A stretch of 36,262 nt of DNA from positions 1 through 36,262 of IMG/VR virus record IMGVR_UViG_3300037475_000051, one strand, 5' to 3'. Source of the DNA: a virus. Each line of letters starts with the position of its first letter. Within the stretch, counting starts at the first letter, position 1. The notes under the pieces are model-generated. The model did not search any database and had not been told where the DNA came from. It saw only the letters and a program-made list of their open reading frames with translations. Position numbers and translations under genes: made by a program. This document shows, one piece after another, positions 14,344-23,682 of the stretch.

Positions 14344-14718
14344 ATGCTTTATCGTTTGTACCACCAGTCAGGAGTATTTAAGAATGTTTTCAAAGTTGAG
14401 GCTGAGAAAGTGTTGGCTTCTGGCGGGTGGCACGACGTAACGGAATACAAAAGTAATCAGGAGAAATTGCGTGATAACAAATCCTTATTCTTCTCTGGGT
14501 CAGAGAAATGCGGTGAACCCAAACACGAACGACATCCACAACGATGCACAGAAAGTTTATCAAGTGAAGCCATTAGTTGGTCAGAAACAAAAGATGGGAA
14601 GAATGGCAGATCCACGCAACCCAGTAATGCCAAAACTGAAAAAGTAATTGGTAAGAAACGAAATGCGTTAAATAGAAAGGTGCTAAGCGATGCCACAGAC
14701 ACCACGGACAGCAAATGA
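14344..14718 (+). CDS. Small hypothetical protein of the coat-gp4 interval; 3' half may be shadow
   Basis: A 124-residue frame starting right after the coat stop. The first 45 residues (MLYRLYHQSGVFKNVFKVEAEKVLASGGWHDVT) look real: the pattern of a short sheet plus 'LASGGWH' is seen in small conserved phage proteins. From about residue 50 the sequence turns into a Ser/Lys/Arg/His/Cys-rich string unlike a folded protein, just where a better gene starts in another frame (14471-14647). The true gene may have lost its stop or may be dual-coded. No good ribosome site. Confidence 0.5.
   Translation: MLYRLYHQSGVFKNVFKVEAEKVLASGGWHDVTEYKSNQEKLRDNKSLFFSGSEKCGEPKHERHPQRCTESLSSEAISWSETKDGKNGRSTQPSNAKTEKVIGKKRNALNRKVLSDATDTTDSK
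14471..14647 (+). CDS. Hidden small gene overlapping the previous frame
   Basis: A 58-residue frame starting at GTG 14471 with AGGAG (14459-14463) placed 7 nt upstream. The product MITNPYSSLGQRNAVNPNTN ... VYQVKPLVGQKQKMGRMAD ... RNPVMPKLKK is smooth and protein-like, with a basic Pro/Lys-rich end. The same bases in the frame of the longer gene (14344-14718) read as a Ser/Arg/His/Cys-rich string. I judge this the likely coding frame here. Family not recognised; by position it may be a head-completion peptide. Confidence 0.55.
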   Translation: MITNPYSSLGQRNAVNPNTNDIHNDAQKVYQVKPLVGQKQKMGRMADPRNPVMPKLKK

Positions 14719-15424
14719 CATTATAGTTAGAGCGTTCTATCTCATAGGAGAATTCTCGCCTAACAGATTGCCTGATGCAACTGATATGCAGGAAGGATTA
14801 TATTGTCTAAATGATTTGTTTGACCATTTTGCATCGCTTGGTATCTACATTCCTTATATAAAAGAATTAACATTCAATCTTATTACTAACCAAGAAAATT
14901 ATACGCTTTCTAATATAATTCCTGCGGACGTAGATTCTGAGCGTATCGTAGAATTAGAGTTTGTTAATGTCGCTATTGATGGTCAGGAAATTTCTTATCC
15001 TGTAAGAATAATAAATCGTTCTAGTTTATTAAATAATACAAGATTTACAGCGCTTCAAACACGTCCTGGATTTGTCATATTAGAACGCCAAGATTTGTAT
15101 TCACAATTAACTTTTTATCCTAAACCAGACCAACCGTACGTTTGTACCGTACGTGCGAAATTCATGTTGGATAAGCTTGAATTGTTCGATAATTTAGAAG
15201 AAGTGCCACCTTATTATTTTAGATTTCTTCGTTATGCATTAGCGCGTGAATTATTAAATATATATCCATCTGCAAATTGGTCAAAGATGTCTGAAGAGAC
15301 ATATCAAAGCATGGTTGCTAATTTAAAGGCGGCAACCGATATGAATTTAGCTATTTATCCAGACAATTTATTGATGAATCAATATGGAGATATTGGATAT
15401 AACATTTTTGGATCTAACCTGTGA
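14690..15424 (+). CDS. Head-to-tail adaptor, P22 gp4-like
   Basis: A 244-residue protein in the position of P22 gene 4. It begins MPQTPRTANDIIVRAFYLIGEFSPN and has the gp4-type N-terminal helices (LNDLFDHFASLGIYIPY) and a C-terminal helical region (YFRFLRYALARELLNIYPS). It should bind below the portal to close the packaged head, forming the first tail ring. Longer than P22 gp4 (166). It overlaps the gp10-like gene by 4 nt. Confidence 0.82.
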   Translation: MPQTPRTANDIIVRAFYLIGEFSPNRLPDATDMQEGLYCLNDLFDHFASLGIYIPYIKELTFNLITNQENYTLSNIIPADVDSERIVELEFVNVAIDGQEISYPVRIINRSSLLNNTRFTALQTRPGFVILERQDLYSQLTFYPKPDQPYVCTVRAKFMLDKLELFDNLEEVPPYYFRFLRYALARELLNIYPSANWSKMSEETYQSMVANLKAATDMNLAIYPDNLLMNQYGDIGYNIFGSNL

Positions 15425-16890
15425 GTGTTAATGGCAGTCAACGAGCAGACTTTCCGATAGTCGGAAGTTTTAATGAAGATTTAGTTCGTAAAATTGACGC
15501 ACAAAATACTATTAATATGTATGAGGTAAACGATTCAGAAGGTAAAAAACAAAGTTATTTGTCTCCATGGCCTGGATTATTAGCGAAGGGAACATTCTCT
15601 GAGGGTGTAAATGGTAGAGGGTCAATTGTATTTAAAGGATTTGCATATTTCGTTGTACGTGAAGATGTTTACAGAATGGATACAGGTCTCACGATAACTA
15701 GAATCTCTGATGCTGGAAATAAATTTAATACTCAAAGTGGATTTGTAGATATTGCAGCAAATGAAACGCAAATCGCATTTGTAGACGGCGCTAGATTATT
15801 AATATGGGATACAGGAACAAGCACATTAACTGACAGAACGTCTACATTGCCAGCTGGAGTTGCTCCACTTGGAATCACGTACATGGATGGCAGATTTATA
15901 TTAATTAATGGCGCTGCAACCGACACCAATAAATTTTATATAAGTAATTTAGACCATGGCGAAGTATGGGACATATTAAATTTTGCGTTAGTTAATTCGC
16001 GTCCAACAATATTAAGTGCGTGCTCCGTATTAAAAAGAAGAATATTTCTATTTGGACAAACAAATGCAGAGTTATGGCTAGATGCGGGTGCTGCTGATTT
16101 TCCATTTAGACGCGATAACAACTTGCTACTTGAGCATGGAATATTAGCGCGCGGCACATTAGTTGAGGGATTCGATAGATTATTTTATTTATCGAATGAC
16201 CAAGACGGAGTTGGTGGCGTAATGATGGTTCTTGAAGGAACTGTTCCACAAAAAGTTAGTACTAGAGAAATTGACCAAGCAATTCAAGTTATGACAACTC
16301 CTGAAGATGCAACAGGATTTGTATTTAAAATAAATGGTGAAATATTTTATCAAATTAATTTTGTTGGTGGAGATAGAACATTTGTTTATGCAGTAAGTTC
16401 TAATAAATGGCATGAATTAGAAATGTTAAATCACACCAGACATATTGCAAATTCACATGTGTTTTATAACAACGCTAATTATGTTCTTGGATATAACACA
16501 GACGTACTTTATGAATTATCCAACGCATATACCAATAATAATGGTGAAAATATAAGGCGTTCTCGTATAGCGCATATATTTTCTAGTCCTACATATGAGC
16601 GAATAAGAATTGATAGATTGCAAATTGACATGCTTCAAGGTGTTGGTTTGCCGAATACGCTAGGTGTTGATTCAGATCCAAAAATATTCCTAAGTATTTC
16701 AGAAGATGGCGGCGCTACATATCACGATTTTGGCCCATCTAATGTTGGAAAATCAGGTGACAGATTAATTAGAACAATCTGGAGACGCTTGGGTGTTAGG
16801 CGCGACAGCATTATTAAATTAGAAATGTTTAACAATGTTCAATATTACATTTTGGGTGGCGCTGTTGATTATGAGGTGTTACCAGAATGA
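15421..16890 (+). CDS. Tail hub / DNA stabilisation protein, P22 gp10-like
   Basis: A 489-residue protein (P22 gp10 is 472) with the GTG start overlapping the previous stop. The N-terminus SQRADFPIVGSFNEDLVRKIDAQNTINMYE and repeated short beta motifs (SPWPGLLAKGTF, ILINGAATDTNKFYIS, GAADFPFRRDNNLLLEHGI) are typical of the gp10 beta-propeller-like family. It should attach below the gp4-like ring and plug the tail. The order portal-scaffold-coat-gp4-gp10 is that of P22. Confidence 0.88.
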   Translation: MSVNGSQRADFPIVGSFNEDLVRKIDAQNTINMYEVNDSEGKKQSYLSPWPGLLAKGTFSEGVNGRGSIVFKGFAYFVVREDVYRMDTGLTITRISDAGNKFNTQSGFVDIAANETQIAFVDGARLLIWDTGTSTLTDRTSTLPAGVAPLGITYMDGRFILINGAATDTNKFYISNLDHGEVWDILNFALVNSRPTILSACSVLKRRIFLFGQTNAELWLDAGAADFPFRRDNNLLLEHGILARGTLVEGFDRLFYLSNDQDGVGGVMMVLEGTVPQKVSTREIDQAIQVMTTPEDATGFVFKINGEIFYQINFVGGDRTFVYAVSSNKWHELEMLNHTRHIANSHVFYNNANYVLGYNTDVLYELSNAYTNNNGENIRRSRIAHIFSSPTYERIRIDRLQIDMLQGVGLPNTLGVDSDPKIFLSISEDGGATYHDFGPSNVGKSGDRLIRTIWRRLGVRRDSIIKLEMFNNVQYYILGGAVDYEVLPE

Positions 16891-17213
16891 CGAATAGAGT
16901 TGATTCAGCGCCATTTTTACCAGAAGCGCCTATTTACGACAAGATGTTGGATGCTAACGGCAAATTAACAGCATCTTGGTTTAATTGGTTCAACTCAGTA
17001 ACTCGTGTAACTGGATATGTTGTAACACATGCGCGCTATGCAACATCGCGTGAAGAAACTCCTTTAACGCAAGTTGTAATGTTTGAAACTACGGCATTAA
17101 GAGATGACATATTGTCAGTGCCAGATGGAACGATTGGATATAACAAAGAAACTGGAAGATTTAATTTTAGAGAAGGTGGTTCATGGGTGACGTTCACACC
17201 AGTAGCTGCGTAG
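16887..17213 (+). CDS. Small tail-associated protein
   Basis: A 108-residue protein beginning MTNRVDSAPFLPEAPIYDKM, with LTASWFNWFNSV, a motif that recurs in small phage tail proteins. The second half (VPDGTIGYNKETGRFNFREGGSWVTF) resembles the C-terminal stretch of short trimeric tail or fibre proteins. It occupies the place of the P22 tail needle gene between gp10 and the ejection genes but is far shorter and not a coiled coil, so I do not call it gp26. Overlaps gp10 by 4 nt. Confidence 0.6.
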   Translation: MTNRVDSAPFLPEAPIYDKMLDANGKLTASWFNWFNSVTRVTGYVVTHARYATSREETPLTQVVMFETTALRDDILSVPDGTIGYNKETGRFNFREGGSWVTFTPVAA

Positions 17214-17644
17214 ATTTATATGTCGAACAGACGCGTGATAAAGAATTATTAAAATCATTAATTGGTTGCAGTGAAATAATAAATGGATTTACGGATGATG
17301 TGAATTTAGAAAATTATATAAATAACATAGGAGATAAACATCTTTGTTATTTAACGGTTTGTGATGGTGAAGTTGCAGGAGTTCTTGTTGCATTAAAGAT
17401 GCATGATTTCGACGACATGAAAAATTGTTATATCGCAGACATTGGATTTTTTAAGAAGTACAGAGGGAAAGTCGCGCAAGATTTATGTGAGATGACGATA
17501 AATAAATTTTTCAATGATGTTAAGTGCGAACATTTATTTGCATCGATTGATAAAAAAAATAGAGCTGCACTTTTTAATGCGAAGAGAATTGGATTCAAGA
17601 TTATTAATGTCACTGAAGACAAATATTATTTGAGGTACGAATAA
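17183..17644 (+). CDS. GNAT-family acetyltransferase in the virion gene cluster
   Basis: A 153-residue protein with the GNAT layout: an N-terminal helix pair, strand CYLTVCDGEVAGVLVAL, motif A at CYIADIGFFKKYRGKVAQDL (acetyl-CoA pyrophosphate loop RGKVAQ) and a C-terminal NRAALFNAKRIGFKI (motif B-like). It would use acetyl-CoA to acetylate an amine. Acetyltransferases in this slot occur in other podoviruses. It starts 31 nt before the end of the small tail gene, behind GAAGGTGG, so the two are co-translated. The target is unknown; a virion protein is plausible. Confidence 0.72.
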   Translation: MGDVHTSSCVDLYVEQTRDKELLKSLIGCSEIINGFTDDVNLENYINNIGDKHLCYLTVCDGEVAGVLVALKMHDFDDMKNCYIADIGFFKKYRGKVAQDLCEMTINKFFNDVKCEHLFASIDKKNRAALFNAKRIGFKIINVTEDKYYLRYE

Positions 17645-18294
17645 TGGGACAAGATACAGGCGGTTACGATAAAGCTAGGAATTCTATTCAGAATGGAATG
17701 CAACAACAACAGCAAATTGCTAACCAAGCAGGTCAATACTTCAATCCTTATATGCAAGCAGGCCAAGGTGCATTGGGTGCTTTCCAAGGCGCATTAGCGC
17801 AAGGCCAAGACCCAATGGCTTTATATAACCAAATGCTAAGTGGCTATAGAGAATCACCAGAATTTAATGCGCAACTTCAGGCAGGAACAAATGCTGCTAA
17901 CAATGCCGCATCTGCTAGTGGAATGTTAGGTTCTGGAGCTGAAGCTCAGGCCGCTGCTGGCAGGGCACAAGACCTCCGGTCACAAGACGTTCAGAATTAT
18001 TTGAATAGCGTTATGGGACTTAGAAACCAATATTTACAAGGCCAACAATCATTAGTAGACACCGGAATGCAAGGCGCTACTGGTGGCGCAAACGTGCTTA
18101 ACAATCTTGGTCAAGATATAGGTCAAGGATATACAGGCATTGCAAATAGCTATATCGGACAAGCTCAACAACCTGGGTGGGGTAGTCAATTATTGGGAGC
18201 AGCGGGAACTTTAGGTGGGGCATTCCTTGGTGGACCAGGTGGGGCTGCGGTAGGTAACAAAATCGGTCAAGGATTGAATTGGTTATTTAAATAG
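17644..18294 (+). CDS. Ejection protein candidate, gp7-like
   Basis: A 216-residue Gln/Ala/Gly-rich protein starting MGQDTGGYDKARNSIQNGMQ. The motif YNQMLSGYRESPEF followed by NNAASASGMLGSGA is common in the small internal virion (ejection) proteins of P22-like and other podoviruses. It ends in a Gly-rich hydrophobic stretch (SQLLGAAGTLGGAFLGGPGGAAVGN) that could insert into membrane. It should be packaged and ejected with the DNA. The TAATG overlap couples it to the acetyltransferase. Confidence 0.7.
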   Translation: MGQDTGGYDKARNSIQNGMQQQQQIANQAGQYFNPYMQAGQGALGAFQGALAQGQDPMALYNQMLSGYRESPEFNAQLQAGTNAANNAASASGMLGSGAEAQAAAGRAQDLRSQDVQNYLNSVMGLRNQYLQGQQSLVDTGMQGATGGANVLNNLGQDIGQGYTGIANSYIGQAQQPGWGSQLLGAAGTLGGAFLGGPGGAAVGNKIGQGLNWLFK

Positions 18295-18304
18295 GAAGAG
18301 CATT

Positions 18305-19669
18305 ATGTATAGAATACCAATAGTAGCACCGCAACCAGGACCATTAGATAGATTAATTAGCGGATTTGGTGCTGGCTTAAATATTGCGAATGAATTGCAA
18401 AAAACAGCTTTAGCTAGGCAGCAACAAGCATATGCGCAGCAACAACAAGCTTATCAAGCTCAACTGCAGCCAATACAACTTGCATCAGCACAACAAGCGC
18501 TTCAATTTAACTCTCAATTGAATCCTTTAAAGCTTCAAGAGGCACAAAGTCAAATAGATAGCGGGCCATATAAAAGAGCGGTAGAGCAAGCTCAATTACA
18601 AAATATATTGGCACAAATTGGCCTTAGAAATCAGCAAACTAAGAATCTAGCTTTAGGCGGTAAAAATGGAAGTGGGGTAAACATAGCCATAAGCCCTCTA
18701 ACAGGTTTGCCTATTGCGCTTCCTGGCGCCGCACCTCCACAAGCATCTACTCCCGCTACTCAAGGTGATCAACCACCTGCTGCTCAACAGACAACTATTC
18801 CAGAAACGGCAGACGATCAAACAGCTGACTCAGATGCTCTAGTAGACCAAACTGCTGCGGCTAATCAAGCAGCGCAAGAAGCAGCGCAATCTCAAGGATC
18901 ACAGCAAGCATCATCTCCACAACAGGCGGTTCAAGCGCCACAAGTTACTCAAGGTCAGCCATCTGCAACACCTGCTGCTGCACAATCTCAAGGCGTAATG
19001 ATGCCTGGAGAAGTGGGCAAAACTTCTAGGGGTCAGATAGCTCAATGGACGAATCCAAATACCGGAGAAACATTAAGCGCATTAACCGCAACTGGCAGGA
19101 CACAGATGCAAGGTATGCTCAGAGCAATGGACCAGGCATTGCCTAGCCTATCAGTGTTGGCAAAAACTGGCTCTGTTGGAACATTAGGGCCTCCTAGTGT
19201 ATTGGGTCAAACGCTTACACAAGCTGGAAGTGGCGCAGCTGGGCAATCTCTTCCTGGGCTAGGAAGCGGAGATCCGGTTTCTGCAGCTATATATAATTCG
19301 ACTCTTCCTTTTCTCCAAGACGTATATGTACCTGCGCGTGGTTTAAAGGGAACGGTTCCACAATTAACGGCAGTTAAAAAAACACTAGAACGTCAAGAAT
19401 GGGAAACTGGTCCTAATTATGAAAATAGAATTAATGGCATGGTTAATCAAATGCAGGGTGAGAGACAACAAATTATTAATGCATTAAGAGCTGGTGGTAC
19501 ACATGTTCCTGGATTTGCAGAGCAACAAGCAATGAATAATCCAGCAGGAGCATCTCAGTCATCGTCGATGAAATTGCCTTCATTTAATACTAAAGATGAC
19601 TTTGTAAAATGGGCATCCCAGCAATCTCCACAAGTTTTGGCTCAATATAAATCTCAATTAGGCGGATAA
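18305..19669 (+). CDS. Ejection protein candidate, gp20-like
   Basis: A 454-residue protein. The N-terminal region (DRLISGFGAGLNIANEL, then a Gln-rich repeat of QQAYAQQQQAYQ) is a helical, Gln-rich segment, followed by a disordered Ala/Gln/Pro/Thr stretch (about 130-240) and a folded C-terminal domain (RGQIAQWTNPNTGE to EQQAMNN). Size and order (second of three Gln/Ala-rich proteins after gp10) match P22 gp20. It likely lines the channel through which DNA enters the cell. AGGAAGAG lies upstream. Confidence 0.65.
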   Translation: MYRIPIVAPQPGPLDRLISGFGAGLNIANELQKTALARQQQAYAQQQQAYQAQLQPIQLASAQQALQFNSQLNPLKLQEAQSQIDSGPYKRAVEQAQLQNILAQIGLRNQQTKNLALGGKNGSGVNIAISPLTGLPIALPGAAPPQASTPATQGDQPPAAQQTTIPETADDQTADSDALVDQTAAANQAAQEAAQSQGSQQASSPQQAVQAPQVTQGQPSATPAAAQSQGVMMPGEVGKTSRGQIAQWTNPNTGETLSALTATGRTQMQGMLRAMDQALPSLSVLAKTGSVGTLGPPSVLGQTLTQAGSGAAGQSLPGLGSGDPVSAAIYNSTLPFLQDVYVPARGLKGTVPQLTAVKKTLERQEWETGPNYENRINGMVNQMQGERQQIINALRAGGTHVPGFAEQQAMNNPAGASQSSSMKLPSFNTKDDFVKWASQQSPQVLAQYKSQLGG

Positions 19670-19670
19670 T

Positions 19671-21515
19671 ATGGCATATACACCGACAGCTGCCGATTTC
19701 GATGACATACCTAAATCTGGTGGATATATTCCAACTGCTCAAGATTTTGATGCCATATCCTCTGCCAATTCTCAACAGCCTGATGCTATGAACAGCCCAT
19801 TATTACAAGGAATATTAAATGCTGGTGGTGGTGTCGCTCAAGGTTTAGGAGATGTTGCAGCAGGCATCATGAATATACCTCACGATATTGGGAGCGCCGT
19901 TAACTTCATAAATTCTCATATATCTAATGCTTTCCCTATGACCAAATCAAACCCTGACTTCGGCATTCCCGGCCTTGGAGCATTAGCAAATATTCCACAA
20001 GTGCAAGCGCCAGATGCGCCATTTACCCAGCAAGGTTCTGCCTCTAATTTTATCCCTTCTACGCAGATCCCAGAGCAAGCAGTTAATGCATTAGGAATTT
20101 TAGCAAGTGGTGGTGGTTCAGCCATTCAAAGTGGGGTTAATGGATTATCTAAACTATTAGGCGCTGTTACCGGAAGAAACGCCGATGAAACTGCAGTTAA
20201 TTTATTTAATACATTGAGAAATGGATCTCCTTTAGGAAATTTGCATGGTGCCATAAATGATAAGATAAAAAGTTTATATACTAGCGCTAAAGATGACTAT
20301 GGCGTTTTGCGCGACAATATGAATTCATTAGCGAATGACAGAGGGTATACTGCAGACGCATCACCAATAGAAGCAGCAAATAACTTATCAAATCTTCCTG
20401 CATCCAAAGGTAAAATAGCTTCAAATGACCTGTTTAATTATTTAAATAAAAGTTCTAGTAAAGTTCCGTCATTATCAAATAATCCAGAAAATTATTTAGA
20501 TAAAATGGCAAATAATGAGCCATCAGCTAATGATTATCATCCTAGCATTTTTCCGATTCGCCAATCTGAAAGCCAAAAATTTGCTCGCATGAATCAAGGT
20601 TATTTTCCTAATACTATTGCGCAAAATGATACGCAATTAGCCCCTACAGCAAATGATATTTTATCGCAATCAAATGGATTGAATCTTCAAGATTTAGTAA
20701 ATAAAACATCTAATCAGATTCCAGGAGCAACTAAGGGGCTTACAATAAATGCTGATAATTCATTAGATTTATTAAAAGGGATAAAGCCCAATATAATTAC
20801 GACTGACACAAAAAATGCATTGAATGCTTTTATGAAAAATAGATCATTTCAAAATGCAGATAACTTGCAATCTAATCTATATCAAGATTACGCATTAATG
20901 AAAAATAGCAATGATCCAAGAGATGTCGCAAAAGCTCCTGATATATTAAATACAAGAGAAGCATTAAAAAACGATATATTTAATACATTTTATAATAATG
21001 GCGACCATGACTTAGCAGCTGCATATCAAAATCAATTAGAAAACTATAGAACTAAAGTGGTGCCGTTTTTAGAAAACAACGCTATAACAAACATGTTATT
21101 AAAGACAAAAGGCTCAAAGCAAAACCCTTCAAGCACTATTAATTTCCTAACACAACAAGATGAGCCAGCAGCAGATTTCATCAAAAATCAACTTTCCACA
21201 CAAGATAATAATTTGATGCTCGCAAATGGTCTATCTAAGGCAGTTAGAACAAACTCAAATGGATCGCTAAGAGTTCCTTCAAATGCATTATTAAATGAAT
21301 TCTCTAACTTAAATAATAAAGGCTATGGGAATTTTATTGATACCTCTCATCTTGGCGCGATTAATAAAATTGAAAATCAATTGTCATTATCTAACAAGTT
21401 GATTCCTGTATTTAAGTCAATAGGTGCTGGAGCTGGATTAGGAACTGGATATGAAGGAATAAATAAATTGCTAGGATTCCACCGTGCTCCAGGAACAAGT
21501 GAGGGGGCAGAATGA
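19671..21515 (+). CDS. Large ejection protein candidate, gp16-like
   Basis: A 614-residue protein, equal in length to P22 gp16 (609). The N-terminus carries two copies of a short motif, YTPTAADFDDIP and YIPTAQDFDAIS. A Gly/Ala-rich segment (GILNAGGGVAQGLGDVAAGIM) resembles membrane-interacting regions of ejection proteins. The remainder is Asn/Ser/Leu-rich and helical; a C-terminal SIGAGAGLGTGYEGI segment may also be membrane-active. By position and size it is the last internal virion protein. Sequence identity to gp16 cannot be judged. Confidence 0.65.
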   Translation: MAYTPTAADFDDIPKSGGYIPTAQDFDAISSANSQQPDAMNSPLLQGILNAGGGVAQGLGDVAAGIMNIPHDIGSAVNFINSHISNAFPMTKSNPDFGIPGLGALANIPQVQAPDAPFTQQGSASNFIPSTQIPEQAVNALGILASGGGSAIQSGVNGLSKLLGAVTGRNADETAVNLFNTLRNGSPLGNLHGAINDKIKSLYTSAKDDYGVLRDNMNSLANDRGYTADASPIEAANNLSNLPASKGKIASNDLFNYLNKSSSKVPSLSNNPENYLDKMANNEPSANDYHPSIFPIRQSESQKFARMNQGYFPNTIAQNDTQLAPTANDILSQSNGLNLQDLVNKTSNQIPGATKGLTINADNSLDLLKGIKPNIITTDTKNALNAFMKNRSFQNADNLQSNLYQDYALMKNSNDPRDVAKAPDILNTREALKNDIFNTFYNNGDHDLAAAYQNQLENYRTKVVPFLENNAITNMLLKTKGSKQNPSSTINFLTQQDEPAADFIKNQLSTQDNNLMLANGLSKAVRTNSNGSLRVPSNALLNEFSNLNNKGYGNFIDTSHLGAINKIENQLSLSNKLIPVFKSIGAGAGLGTGYEGINKLLGFHRAPGTSEGAE

Positions 21516-21542
21516 TCAACCTAAAACAATTAAGGAAGCAAT

Positions 21543-23234
21543 ATGTCATCTACATTTTTTGAAGCTCCATCACCAAAATGGTATTTCTTTGATGCTGAAG
21601 GAAGGGCGGCTGTAGGTGGACATATGTATACCTATAGTTCGCTAGACCATTCGTTACCAAAGCCAATATTTAGTGATGCGGCAGGGCTGTTTCCTTACCT
21701 AAATCCAATGGTATTAGATGGTACTGGCGGCACTGAAGTTCCTATATTCTGGGAAGATAATGGCACGGATAGATATTATGTGGTTGTAAAAGACGATCAA
21801 GGCAGGATTATATTTACTGTTAACGATTATCCAATTACTGGCAGTGGTAGTTCTCCTCCTCCAATTACGCAAAACATAGATATTCAGAATTACATCATTA
21901 ACGGCAATTTCCATCTGGTGCACGATAAGATGTTCGGTGGCATGTATCAACCAGGTGATACATTGCCTTTTAGCCCAATAGCTCCAGGAACTTACAGATT
22001 AGCTCCTGGCGGGGGGATAACAAGTGCTCTTGATGCCAATGCAGGTCAAGATTATATCTATGCGCCATTAATAAACGACGCAGGAGATAGTATTGGAGCG
22101 CCTTTTCTTCCTGATACAACTTATGTTCCAGGATGGGTTTTCATTAAAGAGGGTGGCGACACATTAACTGACACCATATCTTTTCCATTTACCAGTCCTG
22201 GTGTCGGAATTCCAGACGGACCTTCTGCAAATGCCCCTAGATATTTTCAATACCATTCAAACAATGCAGCAGCTACTACAGAGTTAGATTTAACTTATGT
22301 AATGGGTGATGTGCGCACATTTGCAGGTCAACAGCTTCAAATAACTTTTGATGCGTATTGTGATGGCCCATCAGACCCAACAGAATTCATTATACAACAA
22401 CACTTTGGCTCTGGTGGCTCACCTAGTTCTTCAGTTCGAACATCTGAACCATTTACTTTTCCAAACGGAGTTTGGGAAAGGATTTCTCTTACTATAAATG
22501 TGCCTGATATAGACGGAAAAAACCTTGGAACCAACAATAATCATAGAATCTTATTGCGCTGGAGAATTCCAGAAAATAACACCCAAACTTACGGATTGAC
22601 AAACCTGCAGGCAACCATTACCGTATCGGGCATAGTAGTAAATGATTTCATATATGACTCATTTAATCATGTAGCTGCGTTATCTTTTGCAGAATTAGCT
22701 TCAAACTTATTGCCTCAGACTGGCGATATTAAGTTGAGTTTATCTCAGTATGCAAAAGCTGGTTGGATTGTTCAAGATTCTTATCTGGATACGATTGGAA
22801 AGACTGGCGCTACATTTAGCGGGCAATACGTAAAGAACTTATATGTTCTAGTTTATGAGTCTTTTGATAACTCTATATGTCCGGTTTCTGGTGGAAGAAC
22901 AGGTAATGCGTTTAACGACTTCGACGCAAATAAAACCATGCAGCTTCCTCCGTGGAATAATACGGTGATGGGTGTGCAGGGTGTCGGACCATTTGGAACT
23001 TTTAATTATAGTAATTTCGAAGGTGCGCGCACACATACGCTGACTGTTCCTGAATTAGCGGCTCATAGTCATGGAATTACTGGTCCGGTTCTTACTTATG
23101 CGCCAGGTGCTGACACAGTTTTTGAGGCGCAAGGAAGTGGATCGGAAACTGTTAGTACGGATTCTACTGGCTCAGGAGCTCCATTTAGCATCATTCAGCC
23201 AACCTCATACTGGTACTTGCATATAAAACTATAA
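21543..23234 (+). CDS. Tail fibre / receptor-binding protein with a collar-type C-terminus
   Basis: A 563-residue protein. The N-terminus (EAPSPKWYFFDAEGRAAVGG, YTYSSLDHSLPKPIFSDAAG, RYYVVVKDDQGRIIFTV) is a common attachment domain that anchors fibres to the tail. The centre (about 140-350) is a jelly-roll-like module (ITFDAYCDG, SLTINVPDIDGK, GLTNLQATITV). The end (THTLTVPELAAHSHGITGPV then FSIIQPTSYWYLHIKL) is the phage tail-collar pattern with HxH, a metal-binding feature in short tail fibres. AAGGAAG lies upstream. It should bind a surface receptor. Confidence 0.75.
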   Translation: MSSTFFEAPSPKWYFFDAEGRAAVGGHMYTYSSLDHSLPKPIFSDAAGLFPYLNPMVLDGTGGTEVPIFWEDNGTDRYYVVVKDDQGRIIFTVNDYPITGSGSSPPPITQNIDIQNYIINGNFHLVHDKMFGGMYQPGDTLPFSPIAPGTYRLAPGGGITSALDANAGQDYIYAPLINDAGDSIGAPFLPDTTYVPGWVFIKEGGDTLTDTISFPFTSPGVGIPDGPSANAPRYFQYHSNNAAATTELDLTYVMGDVRTFAGQQLQITFDAYCDGPSDPTEFIIQQHFGSGGSPSSSVRTSEPFTFPNGVWERISLTINVPDIDGKNLGTNNNHRILLRWRIPENNTQTYGLTNLQATITVSGIVVNDFIYDSFNHVAALSFAELASNLLPQTGDIKLSLSQYAKAGWIVQDSYLDTIGKTGATFSGQYVKNLYVLVYESFDNSICPVSGGRTGNAFNDFDANKTMQLPPWNNTVMGVQGVGPFGTFNYSNFEGARTHTLTVPELAAHSHGITGPVLTYAPGADTVFEAQGSGSETVSTDSTGSGAPFSIIQPTSYWYLHIKL

Positions 23235-23244
23235 GGTAAAAAAT

Positions 23245-23535
23245 ATGTCATATCTAGGCAACGCAATCAACAATATAAATCCGGCTACCCCTACTAATCG
23301 GCTTGGTATTATCCCTCAAAAAGGCGGTCCATTAGTCGCTGATGTGCACGTTGGATTTCCTTTCAATCTGATACGTGTCAGAACTGCGGGTGACGTAAAC
23401 CTCATGGGGATTGATGGAAATCCAATGCTAATTATAGATGTGCAACCAGGATTTTATACAGTAGGTGAAGGTTTTGGATATTTATCATCTGGAACAACTG
23501 CTACTGGTGTTCATTGGTACAGTGGTGGTCAGTAA
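23245..23535 (+). CDS. Small virion structural protein (spike-base type)
   Basis: A 96-residue protein. IRVRTAGDVNLMGIDGNPMLIIDVQPGFYTV and the end YLSSGTTATGVHWYSGG match a short beta domain found in many phages, often described as a tail or capsid decoration (spike-base) protein. AAGG lies upstream and TAATG links it to the next gene. Role structural; exact place in the virion unknown. Confidence 0.65.
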   Translation: MSYLGNAINNINPATPTNRLGIIPQKGGPLVADVHVGFPFNLIRVRTAGDVNLMGIDGNPMLIIDVQPGFYTVGEGFGYLSSGTTATGVHWYSGGQ

Positions 23536-23681
23536 TGTTAGAAGCGCTTGTTGCTCAATCTTGGTTAATACTGGAGATAACTCCTGATATAGCGCCACCT
23601 GGTAGCGAAGAGCGCATTACAGAAAGTGGTGAAATAAGAATTACTGAAGACGGTCAAGTCCGCGTAACAGAAGGTACATAA
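23535..23681 (+). CDS. Very small tail-cluster protein with RITE repeats
   Basis: Read directly from the bases: 48 residues, MLEALVAQSWLILEITPDIA, ending with three related motifs RITESGE, RITEDGQ and RVTEGT. Short repeats of RITE(D/S)G occur in small phage structural peptides. The start overlaps the previous stop by one base (TAATG), and the large fibre gene begins 2 nt after its end. The gene fills what would otherwise be a 147-bp gap between two genes. Confidence 0.6.
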   Translation: MLEALVAQSWLILEITPDIAPPGSEERITESGEIRITEDGQVRVTEGT

Positions 23682-23682
23682 T

